A stretch of DNA of 64,000 nt. Origin: Achromobacter sp. HZ34 (lineage in GTDB: Bacteria; Pseudomonadota; Gammaproteobacteria; Burkholderiales; Burkholderiaceae_B). Location: assembly GCF_002209485.1 (NCBI RefSeq), contig NZ_NJIX01000003.1:558001-622000 (forward strand), given 5' to 3'. The notes beneath the pieces were generated by a model. That model was not told where the DNA came from. It ran no database searches and worked only from the letters and a program-made list of their open reading frames with translations. Of this stretch, positions 29,276 through 39,378 are shown in pieces. Made by a program: the position numbers and the translations under genes. Position 1 is the stretch's first letter; every line of letters starts with the position of its first letter.

Positions 29276-30052
29276 ATGGCATCTACCATAGATTTGAACT
29301 GCGACATGGGCGAGAGTTACGGCGCCTGGCACATGGGCAATGACGAAGCCGTATTGCAGTACGTCACTTCGGCCAATATCGCCTGTGGTTTCCACGGCGG
29401 CGATCCCGGCACCATGCGCCACACCGTCGCCGCGGCCCTGGCGCAGGGCGTGGCCCTGGGCGCGCATCCCAGCCTGCCCGATCTGGCCGGCTTCGGCCGC
29501 CGCGTCATGCAGATCAGCCCGACCGAAGCCTACGACATGGTGGTCTATCAAGTGGGCGCCCTGGCCGGCGTCGCCGCGGCCCAGGGCGCGCGCCTGCATC
29601 ACGTCAAGGCGCACGGCGCCTTGTACAACATGGCGGTCAAGGACGTGGCGCTGGCGCAGGCCATCTGCCGCGCCGTGCACGACGTCGACGCGTCCCTGGT
29701 CCTGTACGGCCTGGCCGGCAGCGAACTGCTGCGGGCCGCGCAAGAACTGGGCATGCCGGTGGCCAGCGAAGTTTTCGCCGACCGCACCTACCAGGACGAT
29801 GGCTCGCTATCGCCCCGCAGCCGCCCCGGCGCCATGATCGAGGATCTGGAGACGGCCGTGGCCCAGGTGGTCCGCATGGCCTCTGAAGGCAAGGTGCGCT
29901 CCGTCAACGGCAAGGACGTTCCCGTGCAGGCCGACACCCTGTGTATCCATGGCGACCAGCCCAATGCCGTGATCTTCGCCACCGGCATCCGCGCCGCGCT
30001 GGAAAAAGCCGGCATCGCCGTGCGCACCATGCCGGGCGGCCCGATCGCTTGA
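29276..30052 (+). CDS. pxpA: 5-oxoprolinase subunit A (LamB/YcsF family)
   Basis: 258 residues, usual for PxpA. The family signature IDLNCDMGESYGAWHMGND at the N-terminus and the conserved NIACGFHGGDPGTM, GAHPSLPDLAGFGRR and VKAHGALYN segments are all present. Known function: with PxpB and PxpC it cleaves 5-oxoproline to glutamate using ATP. The B and C subunits, usually adjacent, are not found in the window, so they are either elsewhere or this copy works in another context. It converges with a GntR/FCD regulator gene. Identification of the family is firm; the partnership is inferred. Confidence 0.93.
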   Translation: MASTIDLNCDMGESYGAWHMGNDEAVLQYVTSANIACGFHGGDPGTMRHTVAAALAQGVALGAHPSLPDLAGFGRRVMQISPTEAYDMVVYQVGALAGVAAAQGARLHHVKAHGALYNMAVKDVALAQAICRAVHDVDASLVLYGLAGSELLRAAQELGMPVASEVFADRTYQDDGSLSPRSRPGAMIEDLETAVAQVVRMASEGKVRSVNGKDVPVQADTLCIHGDQPNAVIFATGIRAALEKAGIAVRTMPGGPIA

Positions 30053-30082
30053 GACCTGGCGGCCGCGCGGTTGGCGGGAGCC

Positions 30083-30128
30083 GCGCGTGAAGCGGAAGCC
30101 TGCCATTGCAGGCCCGGTCTTCACGCGC
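30083..30128. terminator. Two-stem inverted repeat between convergent genes
   Basis: Outer arms GCGCGTGAAG (30083-30092) and CTTCACGCGC (30119-30128) enclose an inner hairpin GCCTGC-CATT-GCAGGC. It overlaps the 3' end of the GntR gene by eight bases. No T-tract follows, so termination is only a suggestion. Confidence 0.4.
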
Positions 30129-30807
30129 TTGCCACGATCTCCGGGTAGACCTCGGCGGCGTACGCCCGGACCACCACCGTCAGGAAAGCCTCGGTCATCT
30201 CGCGGCGGACAGCCGCGGCGCGCACGAGGTCATGGTCGCGCAGCGCGCTGACGATGCGGCCGACGCCTTCGACCACTTGTGCGATGGGCGTGACCTCGCG
30301 CCTGAGCACGATGTGGCGCAGCGGCTCGCAACGGTCGGTCAGCTTGGATAGCGCGGCCGTCAGTGGCCTGTTGTCATTGAGCAGGACGATGGTGTTGAAG
30401 AATTCGCGGGTCAGGTCCAGGCAATCCAGCTCGCCTTCGCCGGGCCGGCAATCCTGCAGCCGCGCGTACAAGCCGTGCAGGTCGACCATGAGCGGCGCCA
30501 GGTCGCTGTGCTCCGCCAACCGGATTATGGCGTAGGCTTCGAGCTCCGCCCGCAGCTGGTAGATGTGGCGGATTTCCTGTTCGCTGTACAGCGCCACACG
30601 GAAGCCGCGCCGTTGGGCGTGGGTGACCAGACCGCTCAATTCCAGCAGGCGCAGCGCCTCGCGGATGGGACTGCGACTGGTACCGAAGCGCCTTTCGAGT
30701 TCTTGTTCGCGCAACGGTTGGCCGGGACGCAGAGTCCCGTCCACGATCATGCGTCTGACCTGTTCCTGCAAAAAATATGGAATGGTCGCGGGCGCCTTCA
30801 TTTCCAT
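30121..30807 (-). CDS. GntR family transcriptional regulator, FCD subfamily
   Basis: 228 residues. The N-terminal winged helix (LRPGQPLREQELERRFGTSRSPIREALRLLELSGLVTHAQRRGFRV) is followed by an FCD helical effector domain. It faces pxpA tail to tail. Its promoter lies in the AT-rich patch to the right. Target genes are not evident: it is not divergent from any gene in the window, so it may act on distant loci or on itself. Confidence 0.88.
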   Translation of the reverse strand: MEMKAPATIPYFLQEQVRRMIVDGTLRPGQPLREQELERRFGTSRSPIREALRLLELSGLVTHAQRRGFRVALYSEQEIRHIYQLRAELEAYAIIRLAEHSDLAPLMVDLHGLYARLQDCRPGEGELDCLDLTREFFNTIVLLNDNRPLTAALSKLTDRCEPLRHIVLRREVTPIAQVVEGVGRIVSALRDHDLVRAAAVRREMTEAFLTVVVRAYAAEVYPEIVASA

Positions 30808-30839
30808 GAATTCATCTTCTCCGTTATATGAGTGGCGCC

Positions 30840-31080
30840 GCCCGATGCGCGCGAATTAATTTAGCTGGAAACCGATAGAAACATAATTGTATTGCGCACG
30901 ACAATTGTTCGGCAATTTTTTGCATAAATTGACTTCAAATTTCGTCAAATCTACCTCGAATTGTCGTAAATTTGCGCTCTGTATCGCGTTTATCTCGATT
31001 TTATTCAGTTTAATCACTCAAATGTTACGCGACAGTTTGCTGGTTTTTTTGATTGTTTCCGACGATCCGAACTAAGGGAA
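30840..31080. other. AT-rich gene-free patch upstream of the GntR gene
   Basis: About 240 bases markedly richer in A+T than the surroundings, within the gap 30808-31186. It contains ACGACAATT (30898-30906) and its inverse AATTGTCGT (30959-30967), plus further AATTGT-like words. These are candidate operator sites for the adjacent regulator. A 62-codon open frame here lacks a start signal and protein-like composition, so no gene is called. Confidence 0.5.
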
Positions 31081-31098
31081 TGGCTTAGGCACGCGGCG

Positions 31099-31126
31099 AA
31101 AAAAAAGCGCCCGCTCAAGCGGGCGC
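31099..31126 (-). terminator. Intrinsic terminator of the FAD/Fe-S gene
   Basis: GC-rich stem GCGCCCGC / GCGGGCGC with a TCAA loop. The eight As at 31099-31106 form the U-tract on the minus strand. It lies about 60 bases past the stop of the gene at 31187. Confidence 0.9.
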
Positions 31127-31186
31127 CTCATGCACGGAATCGGGATCACGGGGCGCGCCGCCTCAGCGGCACGCTCCAAGAAAAAA

Positions 31187-34100
31187 TCAGACCAGCACCC
31201 GTTCGATGCCTCCAGCGTTAGCCCGCTTCACGTATGAAGCCATCCAGTCTTCACCCAGGATATGGCGCGCCATCTCCACCACGATATAGTCGGCCTCCAT
31301 CTTCGTATCGCCCTGGTAGCGCGACAAGCCCTGCAGGCAGGACGGGCATGACGTCAGCACCTTGACGTCGCCGTCAAAGCCGTCAGCCCGGATCGCGTCC
31401 CCGCCCTTGCGCAACTCCTCTTCCTTGCGGAAGCGCACCTGGGTCGAGACATCCGGCCGCGACACCGCCAGCGTGCCGGATTCGCCGCAGCAACGGTCGC
31501 TCTTGATGGCGCCGTCGCCAACCAGCGACTTCACGGTCTTCATGGGGTCCTGCAGCTTCATCGGCGTGTGGCAGGGATCGTGGTACATGTAGCGCACCCC
31601 CTGCACCCCGTCCAGCTTGATGCCCTTCTCCAGCAGATACTCGTGGATATCGATCAGCCGGCAGCCGGGGAAGATCTTCTCGAACTCATAGCCCGCCAAC
31701 TGGTCGTAGCAGGTGCCGCAGCTGACCACCACCGTCTTGATGTCCAGGTAGTTCAGCGTGTTGGCCACCCGATGGAACAGCACCCGGTTGTCGGTGATGA
31801 TCTGGTCGGCCTTGTCGTTCATGCCGTTGCCGCGCTGCGGATAGCCGCAGCACAGATAGCCGGGCGGCAGCACGGTCTGCACCCCCGCATGCCATAGCAT
31901 GGCCTGTGTAGCCAACCCGACCTGCGAGAACAGCCGTTCCGAACCGCAGCCCGGGAAATAGAACACCGCCTCGGTTTCAGCCGACGTCGCCTGCGGATCG
32001 CGGATGATGGGAACGTAATTGGCGTCCTCGATATCCAGCAGCTTGCGCGCCGTCTGCTTGGGCAGGCCGCCCGGCATCTTCTTGTTGATGAAGTGCACCA
32101 CCTGCTCGCGCAGCGGCGCCTTGCCCACCGTCGCCGGCGGCTTGCGCGTCTGCTTGCGCGCCAGGCCCGACAGCAGCTCGTTGGCGGTGCGCTGCATCTT
32201 GTAGCCCACGCCCACCATGGCCTTGCGGGTGGCGTTGATGGTGGCCGGATCCTTGGCGTTCAGGAAGAACATGGCCGCCGCGGTGCCCGGATTGAAGGAC
32301 TTCTTGCCCATGCGGCGCAGCAGCGCGCGCATGTTCATCGACACGTCGCCGAAGTCGATGTCCACCGGACAGGGGTTGTAGCACTTGTGGCAGACCGTGC
32401 AGTGGTCGGCCACATCCTCGAATTCTTCCCAATGCTTCAGGCTGACGCCACGGCGAGTCTGTTCCTCGTACAGGAAGGCTTCCACCAGCAGCGACGTGGC
32501 AAGAATCTTGTTGCGCGGCGAATAGAGCAGGTTGGCACGCGGCACATGCGTGGCGCACACCGGCTTGCACTTGCCGCAACGCAGGCAGTCCTTGACCGAC
32601 GCCGAGATCGCGCCGATCTCGCTCTGTTGCATGATCAGCGATTCATGCCCCATCAGGTTGAAGCTGGGCGTCCAGGCATGCGTGAGGTCGGCGCCAGGCA
32701 TCAGCTTGCCGGCATTGAAGCGCCCTTGCGGGTCGACCTTGCGCTTGTAGTCCTGGAAGGGCTGCAGCTCCTCCTGGGTCAGGAATTCATATTTGGTCAG
32801 GCCGATGCCGTGCTCGCCCGAAATCACGCCGTCCAGGTCGCGCGCGATCTGCATGATGCGCGCCACGGCCTCGTTGGCCTCGCCCAGCATTTCATAATCA
32901 TCGGAGTTGACGGGGATGTTGGTATGCACGTTGCCGTCGCCCGCGTGCATGTGCAAGGCCACGAACACCCGGCTCTTGAGCACGCGCGCATGGATGGCGC
33001 GCATTTCGTCCAGTACCTTTTTGCAGGCATCGCCCGGGAAGACGCGCTGCATTTCCGCCAGCACTTCGGTCCTCCACGACGTCCGCAGCGTGCGGTCCTG
33101 CACCACATCGAACACGCGCGCGTCCGGCTGCGCCGCCAGGCGGTCGGCCAGGGTCGACTGCAGGTGCACCAGGCCCAGGCGCGCCAGGTCCGGCAGCGCC
33201 TGCGTCAGCGGCAGGTCCAGATGGTCCAGCATCCAGCGCCAACGCGCACGGGTGCCGTCGATGATCTCCTGCGCGTGGCGGGTACGCTCGTTGAGCAGTT
33301 CCGTGCGCGTGATCTCGGCGTCCTCGGCGTCTTCCGACTTGCCCAGCGGCAGGGGTTCGGCCAGGAAGGCATCCAGCGCGTCCAGCAGCTTGAGCTTGTT
33401 GCGCGTGGACAGTTCGATATTGATGCGTTCGATGTGGTCCGTGTACTCGCCCATGCGGTTCAGCGGGATCACGACGTCTTCATTGATCTTGAAGGCGTTG
33501 GTGTGACGCGCGATGGCCGCGGTGCGCGAGCGGTCGGCCCAGAATTTCTTGCGCGCTTCGGCGCTCACCGCCACGAAGCCTTCGCCGTGACGGGTATTGG
33601 CCAGGCGCACCACTTCGCTGGCGGCCGCGGCCACGCCGGCGTCGTCATCGCCGACGATGTCGCCGATCAGCACCATCTTGGGCAGGACGCCGCGCTTGCT
33701 CTTGGTGACGTAGCCCACCGCGCGCAGATAACGTTCGTCCAGGTGTTCCAGGCCCGCCAGGATGGCGCCGCGCTTCTTGCCGTCGGTGTCCAGGTAATGC
33801 TTGACCTCGACGATCGACGGGATGGCGTCGCGCGCCTGGCCGAAGAATTCCATGCAGACGGTGCGCGTGTGCGCGGGCATGCGATGCAGCACCCAGCGCG
33901 CGGACGTGATCAGCCCGTCGCAGCCTTCCTTCTGCACGCCGGGCAGGCCGGCCAGGAACTTGTCGGTGACGTCCTTGCCCAGGCCTTCCTTGCGGAAACG
34001 CCGCCCTTCGATTTCCAGGACTTCGCTGCGCAGGGGCGTGGTGCCGGGCTTGCCGCGGCCGTCGAACCACTGGAGTTCGAAACGGACCACGTCGACATCA

Positions 34101-35152
34101 TGGATCTTGCCCATGTTGTGCGCCAGGCGCGTCACTTCCAGCCAGTTGCCTTCCGGATCGACCATGCGCCACCAGGCCAGATTGTCCAGCGCGGTGCCCC
34201 ACAGCACGGCTTTCTTGCCGCCCGCGTTCATGGCGATATTGCCGCCCACGCAGGACGCTTCCGCCGAAGTGGGATCGACGGCGAAGACGAATCCCGCCGC
34301 GGCCGCGGCGTCGGCCACGCGCTTGGTGACCACGCCCGCACCGGTGAAAATGGTCGCAACTTCCCCATCGCGGCCCGGCAGGGTACAGGACTCCACCTGG
34401 CCCAGGGTTTCGAACTTCTCGGTGTTGATGACGGCCGACTTCCACGACAGCGGAATGGCGCCGCCGGTGTAGCCGGTGCCGCCCCCCCGGGGAATGATGG
34501 TCAGGCCAAGCTCGATACAGCCGCGCACCATGGCGGCGATCTCGTCTTCATTGTCCGGCGTCAGCACCACGAAGGGGTACTCGACACGCCAGTCGGTGGC
34601 GTCGGTGACGTGGGCCACGCGCGACAGGCCATCGAACTTGATGTTGTCGCGGGCGGTGATGCGGCCCAGGACTTTCTGCGCCTGCTTGCGCAGGGCGGCG
34701 GTTTCGTCGAATTGCGCTTCGAAGGCGGCGATGGCGGCACGGGCGCGCTCGATCAGCTGCAACACCTTCTCGTCGCGATACAGGTCCCGGCCTTCCTGGA
34801 AGTCGATGCGCGTCGGTTCACGCCGCTTGTCGATTTCGCCCAGGCGATGGTGCAAGGCCTCGATCAGCTGGCGCCGGCGCTTGGGATTTTCCAGCAGGTC
34901 GTCCTGCAGATACGGATTGCGGCGCACGACCCAGATGTCGCCCAATACCTCGTACAGCATGCGCGCGGAGCGCCCGGTACGGCGCTCGCCCCGCAGATCG
35001 GACAGCAACTGCCACGCGTCCGCGCCGAGCAGACGGCCAACGATTTCCTTGTCGGAAAACGAGGTGTAGTTGTAGGGAATTTCTCGCAGGCGGGTGCCGG
35101 GAGCCGGCGGCGTCGCCGCGTCGAGGATCATGCTGGCGATGGGGGCGTTCAT
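31187..35152 (-). CDS. Giant FAD/FMN-binding and Fe-S oxidoreductase (DUF3683 family)
   Basis: 1,321 residues. Order of parts: an N-terminal DUF3683-type region (to about 190); an FAD_binding_4 domain with [16 protein letters not shown] and the long FAD-linked oxidase C domain to about 860; two 4Fe-4S motifs, [11 protein letters not shown] and [11 protein letters not shown] (about 890-980); then two CCG heterodisulfide-reductase-like domains with [24 protein letters not shown] and CCGESGTL. It resembles a D-lactate or 2-hydroxyacid dehydrogenase fused to a GlcF-type iron-sulfur subunit. Such proteins pass electrons to the respiratory chain; the substrate is unproven. ATG 35152 is preferred on N-terminal conservation, although no good ribosome site is seen. 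Confidence 0.9.
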   Translation of the reverse strand: MNAPIASMILDAATPPAPGTRLREIPYNYTSFSDKEIVGRLLGADAWQLLSDLRGERRTGRSARMLYEVLGDIWVVRRNPYLQDDLLENPKRRRQLIEALHHRLGEIDKRREPTRIDFQEGRDLYRDEKVLQLIERARAAIAAFEAQFDETAALRKQAQKVLGRITARDNIKFDGLSRVAHVTDATDWRVEYPFVVLTPDNEDEIAAMVRGCIELGLTIIPRGGGTGYTGGAIPLSWKSAVINTEKFETLGQVESCTLPGRDGEVATIFTGAGVVTKRVADAAAAAGFVFAVDPTSAEASCVGGNIAMNAGGKKAVLWGTALDNLAWWRMVDPEGNWLEVTRLAHNMGKIHDVDVVRFELQWFDGRGKPGTTPLRSEVLEIEGRRFRKEGLGKDVTDKFLAGLPGVQKEGCDGLITSARWVLHRMPAHTRTVCMEFFGQARDAIPSIVEVKHYLDTDGKKRGAILAGLEHLDERYLRAVGYVTKSKRGVLPKMVLIGDIVGDDDAGVAAAASEVVRLANTRHGEGFVAVSAEARKKFWADRSRTAAIARHTNAFKINEDVVIPLNRMGEYTDHIERINIELSTRNKLKLLDALDAFLAEPLPLGKSEDAEDAEITRTELLNERTRHAQEIIDGTRARWRWMLDHLDLPLTQALPDLARLGLVHLQSTLADRLAAQPDARVFDVVQDRTLRTSWRTEVLAEMQRVFPGDACKKVLDEMRAIHARVLKSRVFVALHMHAGDGNVHTNIPVNSDDYEMLGEANEAVARIMQIARDLDGVISGEHGIGLTKYEFLTQEELQPFQDYKRKVDPQGRFNAGKLMPGADLTHAWTPSFNLMGHESLIMQQSEIGAISASVKDCLRCGKCKPVCATHVPRANLLYSPRNKILATSLLVEAFLYEEQTRRGVSLKHWEEFEDVADHCTVCHKCYNPCPVDIDFGDVSMNMRALLRRMGKKSFNPGTAAAMFFLNAKDPATINATRKAMVGVGYKMQRTANELLSGLARKQTRKPPATVGKAPLREQVVHFINKKMPGGLPKQTARKLLDIEDANYVPIIRDPQATSAETEAVFYFPGCGSERLFSQVGLATQAMLWHAGVQTVLPPGYLCCGYPQRGNGMNDKADQIITDNRVLFHRVANTLNYLDIKTVVVSCGTCYDQLAGYEFEKIFPGCRLIDIHEYLLEKGIKLDGVQGVRYMYHDPCHTPMKLQDPMKTVKSLVGDGAIKSDRCCGESGTLAVSRPDVSTQVRFRKEEELRKGGDAIRADGFDGDVKVLTSCPSCLQGLSRYQGDTKMEADYIVVEMARHILGEDWMASYVKRANAGGIERVLV

Positions 35153-35287
35153 GGATGCTGAGGGTGGGCCCTTAAAAGCGCATTTTACGTCATGGCCACG
35201 CCAGACCCAGGGCATACCCCCCGAGTGGCGCCGAAAAAGCGTTGCGCGGCCACATGCTTACAAGAATCTGAGAAATTGCCGCACCGG

Positions 35288-35818
35288 TCAGGTTTGCGGG
35301 AACAGCCAGATCAGGCCGCCAGTCATGGCGAGGTAGCGCAGGAATTTACCGATTGCCATGTAGACCACGCAAGGCCAAAACGACAAACGTAGCCATCCCG
35401 CAACGGCGCACAGGGGATCGCCCACGGCCGGCAGCCAGGACAGCAGCAGGGCCGGCGGCCCCACCCGGTGGCACCAGTCGTGGGCGCGCTTGTGCCAGCG
35501 GCTCTCGGTGGCGGTGGACTTGGCCTCGTCGGCCTTGTGCGGATGCTTTTCCTTCCATTTCTCCGCCGCCCGCCAGGCGCCCAGGCCCATGGCGTAGCTG
35601 ATGGCGCCGCCGATGGTGTTGCCCGCCGTCGCCACCAGGATGGCCGGCCAGAACATGTCGGGCGCCAGCTTGACGTACCCGAACACGGCAGGCTCCGAGC
35701 CCAGCGGCAGGAGCGTGGCGGATATCAGGCTGATGATGAAGATGGCGCTCAGGCCCACATTGGGCAGGGCGAGCACCTGCAGCAGCCAGTCGATCGAGGA
35801 CATCAGGGATTCTTCCAT
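35288..35818 (-). CDS. YqaA-type (DedA/SNARE-associated-like) inner-membrane protein
   Basis: 176 residues. Hydrophobic segments include VGLSAIFIISLISATLLPLGSE, MFWPAILVATAGNTIGGAISYAMG, and a C-terminal pair ending GGLIWLFPQT. A polar cytoplasmic insert (EKWKEKHPHKADEAKSTATE) lies between them. The layout and the GSEP and GxPALLLSWLPAVGDPL motifs match the YqaA/DedA-like group, which is linked to membrane lipid flipping and envelope homeostasis. Two near starts exist (35818 and 35803). It is divergent from ilvA and followed on its strand by the FAD/Fe-S gene. Confidence 0.85.
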   Translation of the reverse strand: MEESLMSSIDWLLQVLALPNVGLSAIFIISLISATLLPLGSEPAVFGYVKLAPDMFWPAILVATAGNTIGGAISYAMGLGAWRAAEKWKEKHPHKADEAKSTATESRWHKRAHDWCHRVGPPALLLSWLPAVGDPLCAVAGWLRLSFWPCVVYMAIGKFLRYLAMTGGLIWLFPQT

Positions 35819-35937
35819 TGCGGCAGTTTAGCCGGGCCCGCGAGCGCGTTATCGGCCTTATGCCCTGTGGTAATCTGCCCGACGCTAGCAACCCTGAGAA
35901 CCACCTCCCGTCAAGCCGAAATTTCCCACCCCCCCTC

Positions 35938-37446
35938 ATGTCTACCGATTACCTGAAACGCATACTCACTTCGAAAGTCTACGACGTTGCCGTCGAGACG
36001 TCCCTGGACCCGGCACCTCTGCTGTCCCAGCGAATTTCGAACGCGATTCTGCTCAAGCGGGAAGACACGCAGCCGGTATTCAGTTTCAAGCTGCGGGGTG
36101 CCTACAACAAGATGGCCAACCTGACGCCGGCCGCGCGCGCGCGCGGCGTCATCGCGGCCTCGGCCGGCAATCACGCGCAGGGCGTGGCCCTGTCGGCCCG
36201 CCGCCTGGGTTGCCGCGCCGTCATCGTCATGCCCACCACCACGCCGCAAGTGAAGATCGACGCGGTGCGCCGCCTGGGCGGTGAGGTGGTGCTGGAAGGC
36301 GAAAGCTACTCCGACGCCTACGCCCATGCCGCCAAGCTGGAAAAGAAGGAAAAGCTGACCTTCGTCCATCCCTTCGACGATCCCGACGTGATCGCCGGCC
36401 AGGGCACGGTGGGCATGGAGATCCTGCGCCAGCATCCCGGCGACCTGGATGCGGTGTTCGTCGCCGTCGGCGGCGGCGGCCTGATTTCCGGCGTGGCCAC
36501 CTATATCAAGCAACTGCGTCCCGGCATCAAGGTGATCGGCGTCCAGACCGAGGATTCGGACGCCATGGTGCGCAGCATCAAGGCGGGCCGCCGCGTCATG
36601 CTCAACGATGTCGGCCTGTTTTCCGACGGCACCGCGGTCAAGCAGGTGGGCGCCGAGACCTTCCGCCTGGTCAAGCAGTACGTGGATGATTTCGTGGTGG
36701 TCGACACCGACGCCATCTGCGCCGCCATCAAGGACGTCTTCCAGGACACGCGCAGCGTGCTGGAACCGGCCGGCGCCCTGGCCGTGGCCGGCGCCAAGCA
36801 ATACCTGGCGCAGCACAAGTGGAAGAACAAGACGGTGGTGGCCATTTCCTGTGGCGCCAACATGAATTTCGACCGCCTGCGCTTCGTCGCCGACCGCGCC
36901 GAAGTGGGCGAAATGCGCGAGGCGGTCTTCGCCGTATCGATGCCCGAGCAACGCGGCAGCTTCCGCAAGTTCTGTGAACTGGTGGGCGACCGCAGCGTCA
37001 CGGAATTCAACTACCGCATATCCGACAGCGCGCGCGCGCACGTGTTCGTGGGCGTGCAGGTGGCCTCGCCGGCCGAGTCGGACAAGATCGCGGGCCACTT
37101 CCGCAAGCATGGTTTCGATACGCTGGACCTGACCCACGATGAAATGGCCAAGACCCACCTGCGTCACATGGTGGGAGGCCGCTCGACGCTGACGCAGAAC
37201 GAGGTGCTGTATCGCTTCGAATTTCCCGAACGGCCGGGCGCCTTGATGCGCTTCCTCAACTCGATGAAGCCGGAGTGGAACATCAGCCTGTTCCACTATC
37301 GCAACCAGGGCGCCGACTACGGCCGCATCCTGATCGGCATCCAGGTTCCACCCGGGGACAAGAAGCAGTTCAAGACCTTCCTGGAAGAAGTGGACTACCC
37401 GTACTGGAACGAAACCGAGAATCCGGCGTATAAGCTTTTCCTGTAG
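35938..37446 (+). CDS. ilvA: Biosynthetic L-threonine dehydratase
   Basis: 502 residues, close to E. coli IlvA (514). It deaminates threonine to 2-oxobutyrate for isoleucine synthesis. The PLP lysine is K51 in VFSFKLRGAYNKM, the phosphate loop is VGGGGLISG, and SAGNHAQGVA is the conserved substrate segment. Two C-terminal ACT-like regulatory domains (about 325-400 and 420-502, AVFAVSMPEQRGSFRKF and YRFEFPERPGALMRF) indicate isoleucine/valine control, separating it from short catabolic TdcB enzymes. ATG 35938 is chosen because the upstream open frame has no conserved sequence. Confidence 0.96.
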   Translation: MSTDYLKRILTSKVYDVAVETSLDPAPLLSQRISNAILLKREDTQPVFSFKLRGAYNKMANLTPAARARGVIAASAGNHAQGVALSARRLGCRAVIVMPTTTPQVKIDAVRRLGGEVVLEGESYSDAYAHAAKLEKKEKLTFVHPFDDPDVIAGQGTVGMEILRQHPGDLDAVFVAVGGGGLISGVATYIKQLRPGIKVIGVQTEDSDAMVRSIKAGRRVMLNDVGLFSDGTAVKQVGAETFRLVKQYVDDFVVVDTDAICAAIKDVFQDTRSVLEPAGALAVAGAKQYLAQHKWKNKTVVAISCGANMNFDRLRFVADRAEVGEMREAVFAVSMPEQRGSFRKFCELVGDRSVTEFNYRISDSARAHVFVGVQVASPAESDKIAGHFRKHGFDTLDLTHDEMAKTHLRHMVGGRSTLTQNEVLYRFEFPERPGALMRFLNSMKPEWNISLFHYRNQGADYGRILIGIQVPPGDKKQFKTFLEEVDYPYWNETENPAYKLFL

Positions 37447-37565
37447 TTTTTCCCCTGTTTCCAGGGCCCGCGAGTGCGCCGGCCCTGGCAGGCGCGGCGG
37501 CGCACCCGCGGCCGCGCCTGAATGTCGATTCTGCATCTGCCCTGCCGGGCGCTGGGACTTCAAAC

Positions 37566-38459
37566 GTGGATATCCAGCTTAACGATATCGCCTTGTTCGT
37601 CGAGGTGGCCAAGCGCAAGAACTTCAGCCATGCGGCCGAAGCGCTGAACATCCCGTCGGCCACGTTGTCGCGCCGCGTCACCGAGCTGGAACGTTCGGTG
37701 GGCATGAAGCTGCTGAACCGCAGCACGCGGCGCATCGACCTGACCGAGGCCGGCGCGATCTATTTCGAACGCTGCCGCCATATCGTCGAAGAGGCGCGCA
37801 TCGCCCACGACCAGCTGCAGGACATGGCGGCCCAGCCCAAGGGCCGCCTGCGCATCTCGCTGCCGCCCAGCCTGGCCAGCCTGTTCCTGCCGGTGATCAT
37901 CCGCGACTTCATCGCCGAGTACCCCGACATCGAGTGCGACTTCGACCTGAGCGTGCGGCCGATCGATCCCATCAGCAACCCCTACGACCTGGTGCTGCGC
38001 TTCGGGCAACAGCCCGATTCCAGCCTGATCTCGCGCCAGGTGGTGCTGATGGCGCACCAGTTGTACGCGGCGCCATCCTACCTGGCCCGCCATGGCGAGC
38101 CGCGCACGCCGGCCGACCTCAGCCATCATGAATGCCTGCGGCCGCTGGTAAGCGATGCGTATCAGTTCTGGATGCTGCATTCCGGCGAACGGGCCGAACG
38201 GGTGCAGGTGATCGGCCGCCTGGCCTCGAACAATATGGGCATGCTGGGCCGGCTGGCGGTGCGGGGCATGGGCATCGTGCCCCTGCTGGTCTACGACGCC
38301 ATGGAACGTGCCATCGAGCGTACGGGCCTGGTGCGGGTACTGCCGGACTGGAACCTGACGCCGGTGCCGCTGTTCGCGCTGCTGCCGTCGCGAACCTTGC
38401 CGGCCAAGACGCGCGCGTTCCTGGACTACATCAAGCCGCGCCTGAAGGACCAGCACTAG
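37566..38459 (+). CDS. LysR family transcriptional regulator
   Basis: 297 residues. Helix-turn-helix at FVEVAKRKNFSHAAEALNIPSATLSRRVTELE, then a typical LysR effector domain (RLRISLPPSLASLFLPVIIRDF, and the CrgA-like YDLVLRFG segment). The GTG start at 37566 is required, because a later ATG would remove the DNA-binding helix. It resembles the CrgA/AaeR branch. It is downstream of ilvA by 119 bases and convergent with apt. Target unknown. Confidence 0.87.
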   Translation: MDIQLNDIALFVEVAKRKNFSHAAEALNIPSATLSRRVTELERSVGMKLLNRSTRRIDLTEAGAIYFERCRHIVEEARIAHDQLQDMAAQPKGRLRISLPPSLASLFLPVIIRDFIAEYPDIECDFDLSVRPIDPISNPYDLVLRFGQQPDSSLISRQVVLMAHQLYAAPSYLARHGEPRTPADLSHHECLRPLVSDAYQFWMLHSGERAERVQVIGRLASNNMGMLGRLAVRGMGIVPLLVYDAMERAIERTGLVRVLPDWNLTPVPLFALLPSRTLPAKTRAFLDYIKPRLKDQH

Positions 38460-38526
38460 AGATGGCGGCACCCGGGGCGATGGCAGCGCCCGGGTCGCCC
38501 GGATCAGTGAGGCCCCGGACCCGGCC

Positions 38527-39102
38527 TTAAACGCCGGCGCCGGCCGCGCTTTCGCTGCCGTCGGCGTCGTAGCGACAGATCGAATACAGCGGCGTGCCGG
38601 TACTGGCGACGGCAGCCGCGCCGCCCAGGTCGGGCAGATCGATGATGGTCGCGGCCTCCACCACATTGGCGCCCAGCCGCTGTAGCAGCTTGACGGCGGC
38701 GAGCATGGTGCCGCCGGTGGCGATGAGGTCATCGACCAGCAGCACGCGCTGGCCGGTGCGCACCGCATCCGTGTGGATTTCCACCGCCGAATTGCCGTAT
38801 TCCAGCGAATAAGGTTCCGCCACCGTGCGGTAGGGCAGCTTGCCCTGCTTGCGCACCGGCACGAAGCCCAGGTTCAGCTCATAGGCGAGCACGCTGCCTA
38901 TGATGAATCCGCGTGCGTCCACACCCGCGACCAGATCCAGTCTTTGACGCATGTAGCGGTAGACGAAAAGATCGATCAGGGCGCGAAAAGTGCGGGGGTC
39001 TTGCAGCACAGGGGTGATGTCGCGAAACACCACGCCGGGCTTGGGCCAATCCGGAACACTGCGTATCGTGCGTCGGACAAGTTCTGCGTAGTCGGTTTGC
39101 AT
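38527..39102 (-). CDS. apt: Adenine phosphoribosyltransferase
   Basis: 191 residues. It salvages adenine to AMP using PRPP in the cytosol. The PRPP-binding motif [14 protein letters not shown], the [12 protein letters not shown]-terminal signature and the VDARGFIIG segment match Apt. The C-terminus carries a short Ala/Gly-rich extension ([11 protein letters not shown]). It is convergent with lysR and divergent from the aspartoacylase-like gene. Confidence 0.95.
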   Translation of the reverse strand: MQTDYAELVRRTIRSVPDWPKPGVVFRDITPVLQDPRTFRALIDLFVYRYMRQRLDLVAGVDARGFIIGSVLAYELNLGFVPVRKQGKLPYRTVAEPYSLEYGNSAVEIHTDAVRTGQRVLLVDDLIATGGTMLAAVKLLQRLGANVVEAATIIDLPDLGGAAAVASTGTPLYSICRYDADGSESAAGAGV

Positions 39103-39378
39103 GGTGGCGGACCGGCCTGGGAGGATGGGTGCAAACTATAACCGGCCCCGGCACAACTAGCCAAACGCGATGCAAATGACGTGAAATTTTTGACTAATTC
39201 GTTGCGTCGTTGCGGGGAAATACGGGCCGGGTCAGCGGTCTGCTGCAACTGCCTGAGAGGTCGCCTGCGGCGCGTGGCGGTCGCCCACGCGGACTGCTTG
39301 ACCGATGCTCACCAATGCGTATCCTTGCTCTTCCGCTTGCCTTTCCCATTTTCCGAGCGACCTACCCCCGGAGGCCCG

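Noticed and set aside
30887-31075. A 62-codon frame in the AT-rich patch
   Set aside because: Starts at a TTG without a ribosome site, and the AT-rich composition alone can keep such a short frame open.
32093-35161. A 1,022-codon plus-strand frame opposite the FAD/Fe-S gene
   Set aside because: Antisense shadow: the minus-strand frame carries FAD, 4Fe-4S and CCG motifs in order.
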